Assembly: GCF_032878875.1 (NCBI RefSeq)
Contig: NZ_CP118157.1
Location: 3,472,001 to 3,536,000 of the forward strand
Direction of reading: 5' to 3'
Source of the DNA: Microbacterium sp. AB
Lineage (GTDB): Bacteria > Actinomycetota > Actinomycetes > Actinomycetales > Microbacteriaceae
DNA: 64,000 bases
Position numbers and translations under genes: made by a program. Below are positions 52,665 through 62,101 of the stretch, in pieces (within the stretch, counting starts at the first letter, position 1; every line of letters begins with the position of its first letter). Under the pieces are notes generated by a model. It was not told the DNA's origin, made no database searches, and saw only the letters and a program-made list of their open reading frames with translations.

Positions 52665-54374
52665 ATGACCTCTTCGTCCCCCTACGCCTCGCGCCCGTGG
52701 CTGTCCGCCTACCCCTCGGACGTGCCCGCCGAGATCGGCGACGTGACGGAGACGCTCAGCGATCTGGTCGAGGCGAGCGGGAGGAGGTACGCGCGCAAGC
52801 CCGCGCTGGAGTTCTTCGGCGCGGTGACCACCTACGCCCAGCTGCGGAAGGCGATCGACCGCGTCGCGCACGGGCTGCGCCGCCTGGGCGTGAAGAGGGG
52901 CGACAGGGTCGCCCTCATCCTCCCGAACTGCCCGCAGCACGTGATCGGGTTCTACGCCGTGCTGCGACTCGGCGCCGTGGTGGTCGAGCACAATCCGCTG
53001 TACACGACGCGCGAGCTGCGGCATCAGTTCGAGGACCACGGCGCACGCTTCGCGATCGTGTGGGACAAGGTCTACGACACCGTCGCGGACTTCCCCCACG
53101 ACCTGCAGCTGGATGCGATCGTCAGCGTCGACGTCACGCGCGCGCTGCCCCTGACGAAGCGGATCGCGCTCCGTCTCCCCCTCCCGAAGGCCCGAGCGAC
53201 CCGCGCGAGGCTCACGGCGCGCCCGTCTGCTCGCCGCGTCCTCGCGTGGGAGCAGGTCGCGGGCGACCGACCGATCTCGTCCAGGGTCGCCCGGCCCGGG
53301 ATCGACGACGTCGCGGTGCTGCAGTACACGAGCGGCACGACCGGGTCCCCCAAGGGCGCGATGCTGACGCACCGCAACCTGCGGGCGAACGCGATGCAGG
53401 GGAGGGCGTGGGTCCCCGGCCTGCGCGAGGGAGCCGAGACGTTCTACGGCGTGCTCCCCCTGTTCCACGCCTACGGGATGACGCTCTGCCTCACGTTCGC
53501 GATGAGCATCGGCGCGAAGCTGGTCCTGTTCCCGACGTTCGACGCCGATCTCGTGGCGCAGGCCGCGCGCACGAGCCCGCCGACGTTCCTCCCCGCCGTT
53601 CCCCCGATCTACGACCAGCTCACGCGCACGGCGTCGCGGGGATCCCTCGACCTCGGCAGCGTCCGCTTCGCGATCTCGGGGGCGATGAGCCTCCCGCCGT
53701 CGACCATCGCCCGCTGGGAGGAGGCCAGCGGCGGCCTCCTCGTCGAGGGATACGGGATGACCGAGACGTCGCCCATCACCCTGGGCAACCCGATGGGGCC
53801 CACGCGCCGACCGGGCACCGTGGGTGTGCCCTTCCCCAGCACCGACATCCGGATCGCGGACCCGGCCGACCCCACGGCCGACCTGCCGCCGGGAGAGGCC
53901 GGGGAGCTGCTCGTGCGGGGGCCGCAGGTGTTCTCCGGATACTGGCGGCGGCCCGCGGAGACCCGGGAGATCCTGCTGGAAGGCGGATGGCTGCGCACGG
54001 GCGACATCGCGACGGTGTCGGACGACGGCTTCGTGACGATCGTCGACCGGCTCAAGGAGCTCATCATCACGGGCGGCTTCAACGTCTCGCCCAGCGAGGT
54101 GGAGGAGACGCTCCTCGCGCACCCCGACGTCGCCGAGGCGGCCGTCGTCGCGCTCCCCCGCGCCCAGGGCGGCGAGTCGGTCGCCGCCGCCGTCGTGCTG
54201 CGCCCGGGAGCGGCGCCGACCGCCGACGGGATCCGGGACTTCTGCCGCGCGCACCTGGCGGCGTACAAGATCCCGCGGCGCGTGGTGTTCGTCGAGGAGC
54301 TCCCCCGCTCGCTCATCGGCAAGGTGCTGCGCCGCGAGGTGCGCGAGCGGATCCTCGCCTCCGGCCGGAGCTGA
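52665..54374 (+). CDS. Long-chain-fatty-acid-CoA ligase (FadD type)
   Basis: 569 aa. LQYTSGTTGSPKGAMLTHRN (P-loop), GVLPLFHAYGMT, EGYGMTETSPITLGN, hinge RTGDIATVSDDGFVTIVDR and catalytic Lys in RSLIGKVLRREV are all present. Activates fatty acids as CoA thioesters via acyl-AMP. ATG 52665 follows CGGGAG. Its stop codon lies in the loop of a perfect terminator hairpin. Confidence 0.88.
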   Translation: MTSSSPYASRPWLSAYPSDVPAEIGDVTETLSDLVEASGRRYARKPALEFFGAVTTYAQLRKAIDRVAHGLRRLGVKRGDRVALILPNCPQHVIGFYAVLRLGAVVVEHNPLYTTRELRHQFEDHGARFAIVWDKVYDTVADFPHDLQLDAIVSVDVTRALPLTKRIALRLPLPKARATRARLTARPSARRVLAWEQVAGDRPISSRVARPGIDDVAVLQYTSGTTGSPKGAMLTHRNLRANAMQGRAWVPGLREGAETFYGVLPLFHAYGMTLCLTFAMSIGAKLVLFPTFDADLVAQAARTSPPTFLPAVPPIYDQLTRTASRGSLDLGSVRFAISGAMSLPPSTIARWEEASGGLLVEGYGMTETSPITLGNPMGPTRRPGTVGVPFPSTDIRIADPADPTADLPPGEAGELLVRGPQVFSGYWRRPAETREILLEGGWLRTGDIATVSDDGFVTIVDRLKELIITGGFNVSPSEVEETLLAHPDVAEAAVVALPRAQGGESVAAAVVLRPGAAPTADGIRDFCRAHLAAYKIPRRVVFVEELPRSLIGKVLRREVRERILASGRS

Positions 54375-54386
54375 CCGGAGGCGAGG
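54353..54386. terminator. Bidirectional terminator between fadD-like and BCCT genes
   Basis: CCTCGCCTCCGG (54353-54364) and CCGGAGGCGAGG (54375-54386) pair perfectly over a 10-base loop that contains the ligase stop codon (54372-54374). The BCCT stop lies 8 bases beyond. Confidence 0.7.
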
Positions 54387-54393
54387 ACCGCCG

Positions 54394-56358
54394 TCACGAC
54401 CGGGGAGGCGTCCCCTCGGAGCGGGCGCCGGGAGCCGCGGACGGGCGGGGCGCGTCCGGCTCGTCCTCGTCGGCGGCGCCCTCGTCGGCCTCCTGCGCCT
54501 GCACGGCGATCGCCTCCGTCTTGGCGTAGAGCTCCGTGAGCTCCTCGTCGACCACGGGGTCGACCCACGCGAGGTCGTCCGACGCGTGGTCGTACGGGGC
54601 GGGGACGAGCGCGAAGTCGCCGCCGTACTCCTCCAGCCCGGTGCGCACGCTGTGCCGGACGGCGCGCTCCGCGTACACGTCGCGCAGGATGAGCGGATCG
54701 CGGCGGAGGTCCTTCATGAACGCGATCATCATGAACGCCATGATGACCGCGAACGGCAGCGCCGCGATGATCGTCACGTTCTGGAGGGCGGTGAGACCGC
54801 TGCCCTCCCGCCCTCCCGCGACGAGCAGCACGCCGGCGATGACGCCGACGAGCGACCCCCACACGATCGTGACCCACCGGGTCGGCTCCGGATTGCCGCG
54901 CTGCGACAGGGTGCCCATGACGAGGGACGCGGAATCCGCCCCGGTGACGAAGAAGATCGCGACGAGCAGGCCGAGCACGACGACCGTGATCCCGGACAGC
55001 GGCAGATCGGCGAGCACGCCGAAGAGCACGCTCTCGGGCGGATCGGTCTCGAGGCCGGCTCCGTTCATCTGCTGATCGATCGCGGTCGTCCCGAAGATGG
55101 CGAACCAGACGAAGGAGATGACGGACGGCACGAGCACGACGACGGCGACGAACTGCCGCAGGGTCCTCCCGCGCGAGATCTTCGCGATGAACATCCCGAC
55201 GAAGGGCGACCAGGAGATCCACCAGGCCCAGTAGAAGATGGTCCACCCCGACAGGAACGTCTGGACCTCCTCGCCCTGGGAGTTCGATCGCGCCGCCATC
55301 GTCGTGAACTCGGTGAGGAACTGCGCGCCGACCGACGGGATGATGTTGACGATGAGCATCGTCGGGCCGACGAAGAACACGAAGAACGCCAGGAGGAGCG
55401 CCACGACGGCGTTGATGTTCGACAGGGCGCGGATGCCCCGGGAGACGCCCGACACGGCCGACGCGATGAACGCCGCCGTCAGGACGGCGATGACGCCGAT
55501 GAGGAGGCCGTTGCCCACCTGGCCGAGCCCCGTGACGAGCTCGACGCCGTGCCCGATCTGCAGGGCGCCGAGGCCCAGGGAGGCGGCCGTGCCGAAGAGG
55601 GTGACGATGATCGAGAAGACGTCGATGGTCCGCCCGATCGGCCCCGTGGTCCGCTTCTCGCCGAGCAGGGGCGCGAAGATCGACGAGATGAGCGGAGTAC
55701 GGCCCCTGCGATAGGCGCCGTACGCGATCGCGCCGCCGACGAGCGCGTAGAACGCCCATGCCTGCGGCCCCCAGTGGTAGAGCACCTGGGTGAGCGCGGT
55801 GTGCATCGCCTCCACGGTGCCGGCCTCGGCCGTGCCCGGCGGCGGGCTCTCGAAGAAGGTCAGCGGCTCGGCGGCGCCCCAGAACACCAGGCCGATGCCC
55901 ATGCCCGCGGCGAACAGCATCGAAATCCAGGAGAACAGCGAGAACTCCGGCTCCTCGTCGTCGCGCCCCAGACGGATGCGGCCGAACCGGCTGAACCCGA
56001 CGTACAGCATGAAGACGAGCACGACCGTCGCGATGACGGTGAAGAGGACGCCGAAGTACTCGATGACCCACCCGAGGACGTCCGAGGCCGTGCCGGCGAG
56101 GTTCTCGCCCGCGACGACGCCCCACGCGATGAAGGCGATCGTCGCGGCGACGGCGACGCCGAACACGAGGCGATCCGTGCGGAAGTCGCGGCCGGTCTGC
56201 TCGACGCCGATGCCGGGGATGAGTGCGGGATGGACGCCGTCGGGAGCGGGGTCGGCGATGTCCTTCGCGATCCTCTTCGCCGTCTCCATCGCGCGGTCTC
56301 CCGCGCCGTGTCCGCTCGGATGGTCGCGTTCGGACGGTCGGTTGTCGAATTCGGTCAT
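54394..56358 (-). CDS. BCCT-family betaine/choline/carnitine transporter
   Basis: 654 aa with twelve membrane helices. The family signature is FYWAWWISWSPFVGMFIAKI; GMGIGLVFWGAAEPL (Gly-rich TM3 region) indicates Na+-coupled substrate binding. N- and C-terminal cytoplasmic tails are long, the C-tail acidic as in osmosensing members. It probably imports glycine betaine or a related compatible solute. ATG 56358 chosen for its closeness to the family N-terminus; a GTG/TTG further up adds little. Confidence 0.9.
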   Translation of the reverse strand: MTEFDNRPSERDHPSGHGAGDRAMETAKRIAKDIADPAPDGVHPALIPGIGVEQTGRDFRTDRLVFGVAVAATIAFIAWGVVAGENLAGTASDVLGWVIEYFGVLFTVIATVVLVFMLYVGFSRFGRIRLGRDDEEPEFSLFSWISMLFAAGMGIGLVFWGAAEPLTFFESPPPGTAEAGTVEAMHTALTQVLYHWGPQAWAFYALVGGAIAYGAYRRGRTPLISSIFAPLLGEKRTTGPIGRTIDVFSIIVTLFGTAASLGLGALQIGHGVELVTGLGQVGNGLLIGVIAVLTAAFIASAVSGVSRGIRALSNINAVVALLLAFFVFFVGPTMLIVNIIPSVGAQFLTEFTTMAARSNSQGEEVQTFLSGWTIFYWAWWISWSPFVGMFIAKISRGRTLRQFVAVVVLVPSVISFVWFAIFGTTAIDQQMNGAGLETDPPESVLFGVLADLPLSGITVVVLGLLVAIFFVTGADSASLVMGTLSQRGNPEPTRWVTIVWGSLVGVIAGVLLVAGGREGSGLTALQNVTIIAALPFAVIMAFMMIAFMKDLRRDPLILRDVYAERAVRHSVRTGLEEYGGDFALVPAPYDHASDDLAWVDPVVDEELTELYAKTEAIAVQAQEADEGAADEDEPDAPRPSAAPGARSEGTPPRS

Positions 56359-56413
56359 CCCTCCACTCTCCGCGAAGAGGCCGCCGGACGCCAACCGAGA
56401 CCCGTCGCGGGGC

Positions 56414-59221
56414 CTACGCCACGCCCTCTCTCAGCTGCGCGGCCTCGCCCGAACGGCCGAGACCGTCGAGGAGGTCGGCGAGCTCCAGGCTGATGCCCGC
56501 GTGGGGCGGCGTGCGCTCGTCGAAGCGGTCGCGGGTGCCCCGCAGGATGGCGACGGCCTCCTCGGCCCGGCCCGCCGCCGCGAGACCGCGCGCCGCATGG
56601 ACCTCCCCGCCCGCCGCGGTCATCACGTCGCCCTCGTCCGCCAGCGCGTCGGCGGCGCGCAGGACCGTGCCGACGCCCAGGTCGAGCTGCCCGAGATCGA
56701 TGAGGCAGCGGCCCTTCGAGTCGAGCACGTTCGCCGCGAACCACGTGGCGTCCTCGGCCTCGGCGATCCCGATCGCCTCGTCGAGCTCTCGCAGGCCGGA
56801 TTCGTCCCCCGCCGCGACGCGTGCCCGTCCGAGGCCGTGCAGCGCGGCCGGGATCACGCCGGTCGCCTCGGATCTGCGGGCGTCGGCGAGCGCGGCGGCG
56901 AAGGCGTCGACGGCGTCGGGGTCGCCGAACTGCAGCAGGAGGTTCCCGAGCGACAGCCCGGCGCGCGCGGCGAGCTCGAACGCCTCCGCCTGCTGAGCGA
57001 GAGCGACCGCCTCGCTCCAGGAGCGGTAGGCCAGGCCGGGCTCGTCGCCCGCCAGGGCGGCCTCGCCGAGGAACAGGGCCGTCTCGGCGACGGCCTGCGG
57101 CTCCGCGCCGGCCTCCTTCTCCTCCAGGTACACGGTCTCGAAGCTCTCGAGCGCCGCGGCGGTCCGGCCGACCTCGAGCTGGAAGCGCGCGAGGGCGAAG
57201 CGCATCCCGATCGTGGGCTGCTCGGCGCGCTCGGCGTGCCGGACGGCGAACTCCGCCCGCGCCGCGGCCTCGTCGGGGCGGCCGAGGTCCGCGAGGATCA
57301 TCGCGACGAGCTGCGCCGACGAGGCGACGACGACCGAGACGTCCAGCGACACCGCGTCGGCCAGGAGGCGCTCGGCGGCGACGAGCGCCTCCTCGAACCG
57401 GCCCTCCGCGGTGAGGAGCTGCGCCCGCAGCCGCAGTTCCGTGAACAGCGGCCATCCGGCGTTGCGCGGGTCGTCGACCACCGCCCGGGTCAGGGCTTCG
57501 GCCTCCTGCGCGCGCCCCGCTCCCGCGAGGGCCTGCAGGCGCTGGCCCTGGACCGAGAGCCGGAGGAACTGCGGGTCCTCCTCGGGCAGCAGCGCCGCAG
57601 CCTCGTCGAGCGCCTCCAGGGCGGCGTCCGGCCCGTCGGCGGCGAGGCGCAGCGCGCCGATCGTGGCGAGCAGGTCGACGAGCACGTTCGGGTCCTCGCC
57701 GTCCGACCGGGCGCGCTCGAGCTCGGCGACGAGCGCAGGCAGGTCGTCGGCCGTCGCATGGCCGAGCACCGTGAGCCCGAGCCGCTCCTCGACGTCCGCC
57801 TGCTCCGTCCATCCGGCCGCGCGCAGCGCCGCGATCCGCCGGGCGTGATGCGCGGTGGCCGCGAGGAGGTCGTCGCGCTCGACGGCCGCCCACACGAGCG
57901 TCTTGTGGAGATCCGGCGTCACGACGACGTCCTCGAGCGCGAGGCCGTGCTCGACGGCGACCGTCGCGGCGGCGACGTCTCCGGCGAAGAGACGCGTGCG
58001 GGCCCGCGCGAGCCAGCCCACGGCGTCCGCCGGTGCGGTCGGGGCCGCAGGCCGCGGCGCGAACGCCTCGCCGCCGAAGGGCACGTCATAGCGCACCTCG
58101 CGCAGCGCCCGCTTTGCGGCGAGCCGCTCCGCGTACGCCCCGTTGCCGTTGCGCGCGTCGAAGCGGCGCGCGAGCTCCTCCGCCGCCGCCCAGGAGAGCC
58201 CCCGCAGCTGCGCGGCCGTGCGCGGGGTGTCCGACGCCCCCAGCAGGCCGTCGAGGCTCGGATGGTCCGAGCCCCGGACGACCGTGTCGCCCTCGCCCGC
58301 GTCGATCACGGCGTCGAGCAGCACCGCGACCGCGGCAAGACCGGAGAAGTGGCTGGCCTCGTGGTACGGATCGTGCGCAAGGCGGTCGATGTGCCGCTCC
58401 AGCAGCTGCAGGCCGCGGGCGAGGTTTCCCGTCACGGCGCAGAACACGAGGTGGTGCTCGACGATCGGGAACCCGTCGGGGTTCGCGCGCGCGGCGCGGT
58501 AGCTGCGGGCGTGCGCGGCGAGCGCGTCGTCGAAGCGGCCGGCGCGCAGCAGCGCGAGCAGGATGTCCGACTCGGCGGACTCCGGCTCCTCCCCGCAGGA
58601 CAGGTTCTGCTCGAGGATCTCCTCCCAGAGCCGGATGGCCTCGGCGTCGTCGCCGCGCAGCTGCGCGAAGCTCGCGTCGCTCGAGCGCACGCACGCCTCG
58701 CAGTGCGAGTAGTCGTCGCGCTGGAGGGCGTCGCGCAGGGCGAGGTAGCGGCCGGCGGCCTCGACGTCGCCCATGAGGAGCGCCACGTCGTGCCTCGACT
58801 GCAGGACGCCGGTCTGCCCGACGCCGGCCTCCCGGTAGCGGCGCTCCATGTCGGCGTGGATGGCCTCCACGCGCTCGCGGGGGAAGCGGGTGTTGCTCGC
58901 GAGGCGGCTCGCCATCCACTTGTACTGGAAGAGGAGGTCGACGTGGACGCCCGGGTCGATGGGGAAGCGCACGGGATCGGAGTCGTGCCTGCCGACGCAC
59001 CACCCGAAGGAGGCGAGCATCGTGTCGGTGTCCCCCGCCATGTGGGCCGACGGAGTGAGGAACATCCGCGCCCGGTAGGCGAGCTCCTCCTCGCCCGCCT
59101 CGTCGGCCAGGCGCACGGCCTCGTCGAGCAGCGCGCGCTCCTCCGGCCCGGTAGGGAGGGCGGCGGCCTCGTCCAGGAGGCTCTCGATCCTGCGGCTCTT
59201 GCGGCTTCCGGTCGTGGTCAC
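56414..59221 (-). CDS. Large TPR-repeat protein co-translated with Hsp90-like protein
   Basis: 935 aa, almost wholly helical, with repeated helix-turn-helix pairs across residues about 20-930, e.g. AALESFETVYLEEKEAGAEP and EAVALAQQAEAFELAARAGL. Residues 60-260 are less regular and Cys/His-containing (HCEACVRSSD). No enzyme domain, signal or membrane segment was seen. GTG 59221 overlaps the hsp90 stop as GTGA, so it is made together with that chaperone and may be its partner or client. TPR-Hsp90 pairing recalls eukaryotic co-chaperones. Confidence 0.75.
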   Translation of the reverse strand: MTTTGSRKSRRIESLLDEAAALPTGPEERALLDEAVRLADEAGEEELAYRARMFLTPSAHMAGDTDTMLASFGWCVGRHDSDPVRFPIDPGVHVDLLFQYKWMASRLASNTRFPRERVEAIHADMERRYREAGVGQTGVLQSRHDVALLMGDVEAAGRYLALRDALQRDDYSHCEACVRSSDASFAQLRGDDAEAIRLWEEILEQNLSCGEEPESAESDILLALLRAGRFDDALAAHARSYRAARANPDGFPIVEHHLVFCAVTGNLARGLQLLERHIDRLAHDPYHEASHFSGLAAVAVLLDAVIDAGEGDTVVRGSDHPSLDGLLGASDTPRTAAQLRGLSWAAAEELARRFDARNGNGAYAERLAAKRALREVRYDVPFGGEAFAPRPAAPTAPADAVGWLARARTRLFAGDVAAATVAVEHGLALEDVVVTPDLHKTLVWAAVERDDLLAATAHHARRIAALRAAGWTEQADVEERLGLTVLGHATADDLPALVAELERARSDGEDPNVLVDLLATIGALRLAADGPDAALEALDEAAALLPEEDPQFLRLSVQGQRLQALAGAGRAQEAEALTRAVVDDPRNAGWPLFTELRLRAQLLTAEGRFEEALVAAERLLADAVSLDVSVVVASSAQLVAMILADLGRPDEAAARAEFAVRHAERAEQPTIGMRFALARFQLEVGRTAAALESFETVYLEEKEAGAEPQAVAETALFLGEAALAGDEPGLAYRSWSEAVALAQQAEAFELAARAGLSLGNLLLQFGDPDAVDAFAAALADARRSEATGVIPAALHGLGRARVAAGDESGLRELDEAIGIAEAEDATWFAANVLDSKGRCLIDLGQLDLGVGTVLRAADALADEGDVMTAAGGEVHAARGLAAAGRAEEAVAILRGTRDRFDERTPPHAGISLELADLLDGLGRSGEAAQLREGVA

Positions 59222-61089
59222 AGGGCCTCTCCTTCGAGCTCTCCGGTGATCCCGACGCTCAGGGTCACCATGTCGGTCAGGGCGGACGTCAGCATCCGCC
59301 GGTCTGCGGGGGCGAGCGGGCGGTGCGAGGCGAGGAGCGCCTGCACGTACAGCAGCTTCACCGTGCGGTCGAAGACGAGCTCGTCGCGCAGATCGGCGAG
59401 GCGGCGGACGAGCGGGCTCGACCAGTTCAGGCACAGCCGGACCGCCTCGGCCTCACGTCCCTCGTCGCGGCGGCGTGCCTCGATGAGCTCGCTCACGTCT
59501 CCGAGGACATCGCCCCAGATGCCGCCCGCCGCGGTCTCCTGCGCCGCGTCGCGCTCGATGCGGCGCACGACCTCCGGGTCGACGACGCACAACGCCGGCA
59601 GCTCGACGGGCGTGAAGCGACGCGCGGAGACGGTGCATCCGACCTCGGCGAGCGCGGCGGTGGCGCGCTCCTCGAGGCCGACGGCGAGCGCGCGCTCCGC
59701 GAGCGGCGGCGGCGTGAGCTCGTCGAGCAGCTCGCTCACCGTGACGCGGGTCACGGGGACGTCGAGCAGGTCGGGCAGGCGCCGCAGGAGCGCGGCGTCA
59801 TAGGAGTAGCCGCCGTTCACGACCGGGGTCTCCGGCGGCACGATCGCGGCGACCTGCCGGAACTCGTCGACGCTCTCGGCATACCGCACGCCGTCGTGGC
59901 GGCGCGCGAGCTCGGCGACCGTGGTGTCGCCCGCCGACGTCTCGACCGTGAGCCACGGCAGCACGGCGCGGGCGAGCTCGTCGTCGTGCACGGCGAGGGC
60001 CTTGAGCGCGAGCTGGTGCACCGAGAGGAACTCCTGGAACCGCCACGGCCTCGTCGTCGCCTGGCGCAGGATCCACGCACGGACGGACGCGCCGAGCTGC
60101 TCGCGGGTGTGCTCGAGCGCGGAGTCGTCGACGAGGCCCTCGCGCGACGCCGTGGGGGCGAGGCCCGTCGTGTCGAGGACGCAGCGCACGAAGAAGGCCC
60201 AGGCGGGCAGCAGGCCGTCGAGCTGCTCGCCCACGAGCATCCGCCCGAGGTAGACCGTGCTCGCCTGGTGCGCGCCGGGCGGCGGCGCGAACGGCAGCAC
60301 GAAGGCGACGCCCTCCGTCCCCGTCCCGGGGACCGACAGCGGGATGATGTCGAGCGGGCGGCGGCCGAGGAGCTTCGTCCCGAGCTCGACGAGGGCGTCG
60401 GAGGGCTCTTCGGCGGATGCCCCGAGGAACGCGGGGGCGCGCGTGACGGTGTCGAGCGTGGCGTCCTCGTTCACGATCGCGACGGGCACCGGGAGGTACT
60501 GGCCGAACCGCGTCGCGAGGGCGCGCACGCGGTCGGGGGACAGCAGCGACGCGTCGTCCGGACGCGGCTCGAGCGCGATCTCCGTGCCCACGGCCATCCC
60601 GTCGGTCTCGGCCTCGCCGAGCTCCCGGATGCGGAACGAGCCCGACGCATCGCCGATCCACTCGATCGCGGGCGTCCCCTTCGCCGAGCGGCTGCGCACC
60701 ACGATGCGGTCGGACACCATGAAGCAGCTGAGGAGGCCGATGCCGAACTGGCCGAGGTAGTCGACGCGCCGCACCTGCATGAGGTCGTCGCGCTTGGAGC
60801 TGCGGCCGACCGTCGAGAGCAGCTCCGACGCCTCGTCGGCCGTGAGCCCCACGCCGTTGTCGCGGAAGCGGAACGGCCTCCCCGGCCCCGCGGGCTCGAT
60901 CTCGAGCGAGCCCGCGGGGGCTCCGGCGTCGAGCTCGTGGCGGGCGCGGATGGCGTCGCGCCCGTTCTGCAGCAGCTCGCGCAGGAACACCTGCGGGCTG
61001 GAGTAGATGTGGCGACTGAGCAGATCCACCACCCCGCGCAGGTCGACCTGGAACGGCCGGACGTCGGGGGAATCCGATTCGAACCTCAC
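59218..61089 (-). CDS. Hsp90-family ATPase (HtpG-like, divergent)
   Basis: 623 aa. GHKL ATP-binding domain: FLRELLQNGRDAIRARHE (Glu and Asn of motif I), FRFRDNGVGLTADEASEL, GQFGIGLLSCFMVSDRI. The middle domain is recognisable (LDTTGLAPTASREGLVDDSA), and the C-terminal third is divergent. It ends in ELEGEAL, not MEEVD. GTG 61089 has no ribosome site, but TAATCT lies 6 bases upstream, so a leaderless message is likely. It is distinct in pairing with a TPR protein. Confidence 0.85.
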   Translation of the reverse strand: MRFESDSPDVRPFQVDLRGVVDLLSRHIYSSPQVFLRELLQNGRDAIRARHELDAGAPAGSLEIEPAGPGRPFRFRDNGVGLTADEASELLSTVGRSSKRDDLMQVRRVDYLGQFGIGLLSCFMVSDRIVVRSRSAKGTPAIEWIGDASGSFRIRELGEAETDGMAVGTEIALEPRPDDASLLSPDRVRALATRFGQYLPVPVAIVNEDATLDTVTRAPAFLGASAEEPSDALVELGTKLLGRRPLDIIPLSVPGTGTEGVAFVLPFAPPPGAHQASTVYLGRMLVGEQLDGLLPAWAFFVRCVLDTTGLAPTASREGLVDDSALEHTREQLGASVRAWILRQATTRPWRFQEFLSVHQLALKALAVHDDELARAVLPWLTVETSAGDTTVAELARRHDGVRYAESVDEFRQVAAIVPPETPVVNGGYSYDAALLRRLPDLLDVPVTRVTVSELLDELTPPPLAERALAVGLEERATAALAEVGCTVSARRFTPVELPALCVVDPEVVRRIERDAAQETAAGGIWGDVLGDVSELIEARRRDEGREAEAVRLCLNWSSPLVRRLADLRDELVFDRTVKLLYVQALLASHRPLAPADRRMLTSALTDMVTLSVGITGELEGEAL

Positions 61090-61124
61090 CCGACAAGATT
61101 ACGGAGGACGGGGACGCGGTCACG
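61090..61124 (-). promoter_or_regulatory. Candidate leaderless promoter of the hsp90-TPR operon
   Basis: On the minus strand a GTGACC -35-like element and TAATCT -10 are separated by 16 bases; the GTG start follows the -10 by 6 bases. Confidence 0.4.
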
Positions 61125-61166
61125 TCCGCGAGAGGGATTTACACGGAGGAAACCCCGGGGCCTTCC

Positions 61167-61182
61167 TGCACGAAACATTGCA
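61167..61182. promoter_or_regulatory. RpiR-type operator, copy 1
   Basis: TGCACGAAACATTGCA, TGCA arms 8 bases apart; copy 2 follows with centres 28 bases apart. Confidence 0.5.
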
Positions 61183-61194
61183 CGCTAGATTTCC

Positions 61195-61210
61195 TGCAAC
61201 GAATCTTGCA
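61195..61210. promoter_or_regulatory. RpiR-type operator, copy 2
   Basis: TGCAACGAATCTTGCA, with TGCAA/TTGCA arms, 17 bases before the RpiR ATG. Likely autoregulatory. Confidence 0.5.
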
Positions 61211-61227
61211 CCCACCCGGGAGGACCC

Positions 61228-62076
61228 ATGGCCTCGGACATCGACGTCTGGCTCGACGAGACCTTCTCCGAGGGCGAGCTGTCCCCCGGCCAGCGCCGGG
61301 TCGCCGACGTGGTCCAGCGCAACCTCCGTCTCGCCGCCTACGGCGACCTGGCGGAGGTCTCCGAACGGGCCGGGGTGAATCCGTCGACCGCCGTCCGCAC
61401 GGCGCAGACGCTCGGGTTCTCGGGATGGAAGGACTTCCAGCGCGAGCTGCGGGCACGGCATCTCGCCGGCCTCTCGACGGAGGAGACCCTGCAGGAGCAT
61501 GGAGTGCCGGGGTCGCCGCTGCATGAGGCGATCGCGCGCGACGTCGAGAGCCTGCGGCAGACCCTCGAGGCGAACACGGCGGAGAGCGCGGAGTCCACCA
61601 TCCGCACGCTGTCCGAGGCGCGCGCGATCCTCGCCGTCGGCCTCGGCTCCTTCGCCGGCCCCGCCTCGGTGTTCGCGCACCTGGGATCGACGATGGGCTA
61701 CCGGATCGCTCTCGAGACCCGGGCCGGCGTGCACCTCGCCACGGCGTTCAACGGGATCGGCGGCGGCGACGTGGTCTTCCTCGTCAACCTGTGGCGGACG
61801 CAGCGGCACATCCTCGCCGCCGCCGAGGCGGGTCGCCGCGCGGGAGCGCGCATCGTCGTCCTCACGGACCGCAAGCGCGGTCCGCTGGCCGCCGCGGCGG
61901 ACCACGTCGTCGTCGTGCCGTCCGAGGGCATCTCGTTCTTCCAGTCCGTCACGGCCGCCGGCTCCGCCGTCTACGGCCTCCTCGCGGGCATGGAAGCCGC
62001 CCATCCCGACCGCAGCCGCGCCGCGCTGCGTCGGACCCACGAGCTCTGGAAGGACCTCGACGTCTATGCCGACTGA
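61228..62076 (+). CDS. MurR/RpiR-family regulator with SIS domain
   Basis: 282 aa. N-terminal HTH (residues 20-75: SERAGVNPSTAVRTAQTLGF) and SIS sugar-phosphate domain (about 125-255: ARAILAVGLGSFAGPASVF, DVVFLVNLWRTQRHIL, IVVLTDRKRGPLAAAADHV). GGAGG precedes ATG 61228. Leads the reductase-ALDH operon and likely controls it in response to a phosphorylated or small acid intermediate. Confidence 0.85.
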   Translation: MASDIDVWLDETFSEGELSPGQRRVADVVQRNLRLAAYGDLAEVSERAGVNPSTAVRTAQTLGFSGWKDFQRELRARHLAGLSTEETLQEHGVPGSPLHEAIARDVESLRQTLEANTAESAESTIRTLSEARAILAVGLGSFAGPASVFAHLGSTMGYRIALETRAGVHLATAFNGIGGGDVVFLVNLWRTQRHILAAAEAGRRAGARIVVLTDRKRGPLAAAADHVVVVPSEGISFFQSVTAAGSAVYGLLAGMEAAHPDRSRAALRRTHELWKDLDVYAD

Positions 62077-62101
62077 CCCCGCAACGACAGAAGGAGCACC
62101 C

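Noticed and set aside
55790..59803. 1337-codon plus-strand open frame opposite the BCCT, TPR and Hsp90 genes
   Set aside because: Arg/Gly/Ala/Pro-rich low-complexity translation with no domains; a shadow of the real genes caused by very high GC at third positions.
59323..61188. Long plus-strand frame opposite the Hsp90 gene
   Set aside because: Repetitive Arg/Glu/Ala-rich translation and no ribosome site; the opposite strand carries clear GHKL motifs.
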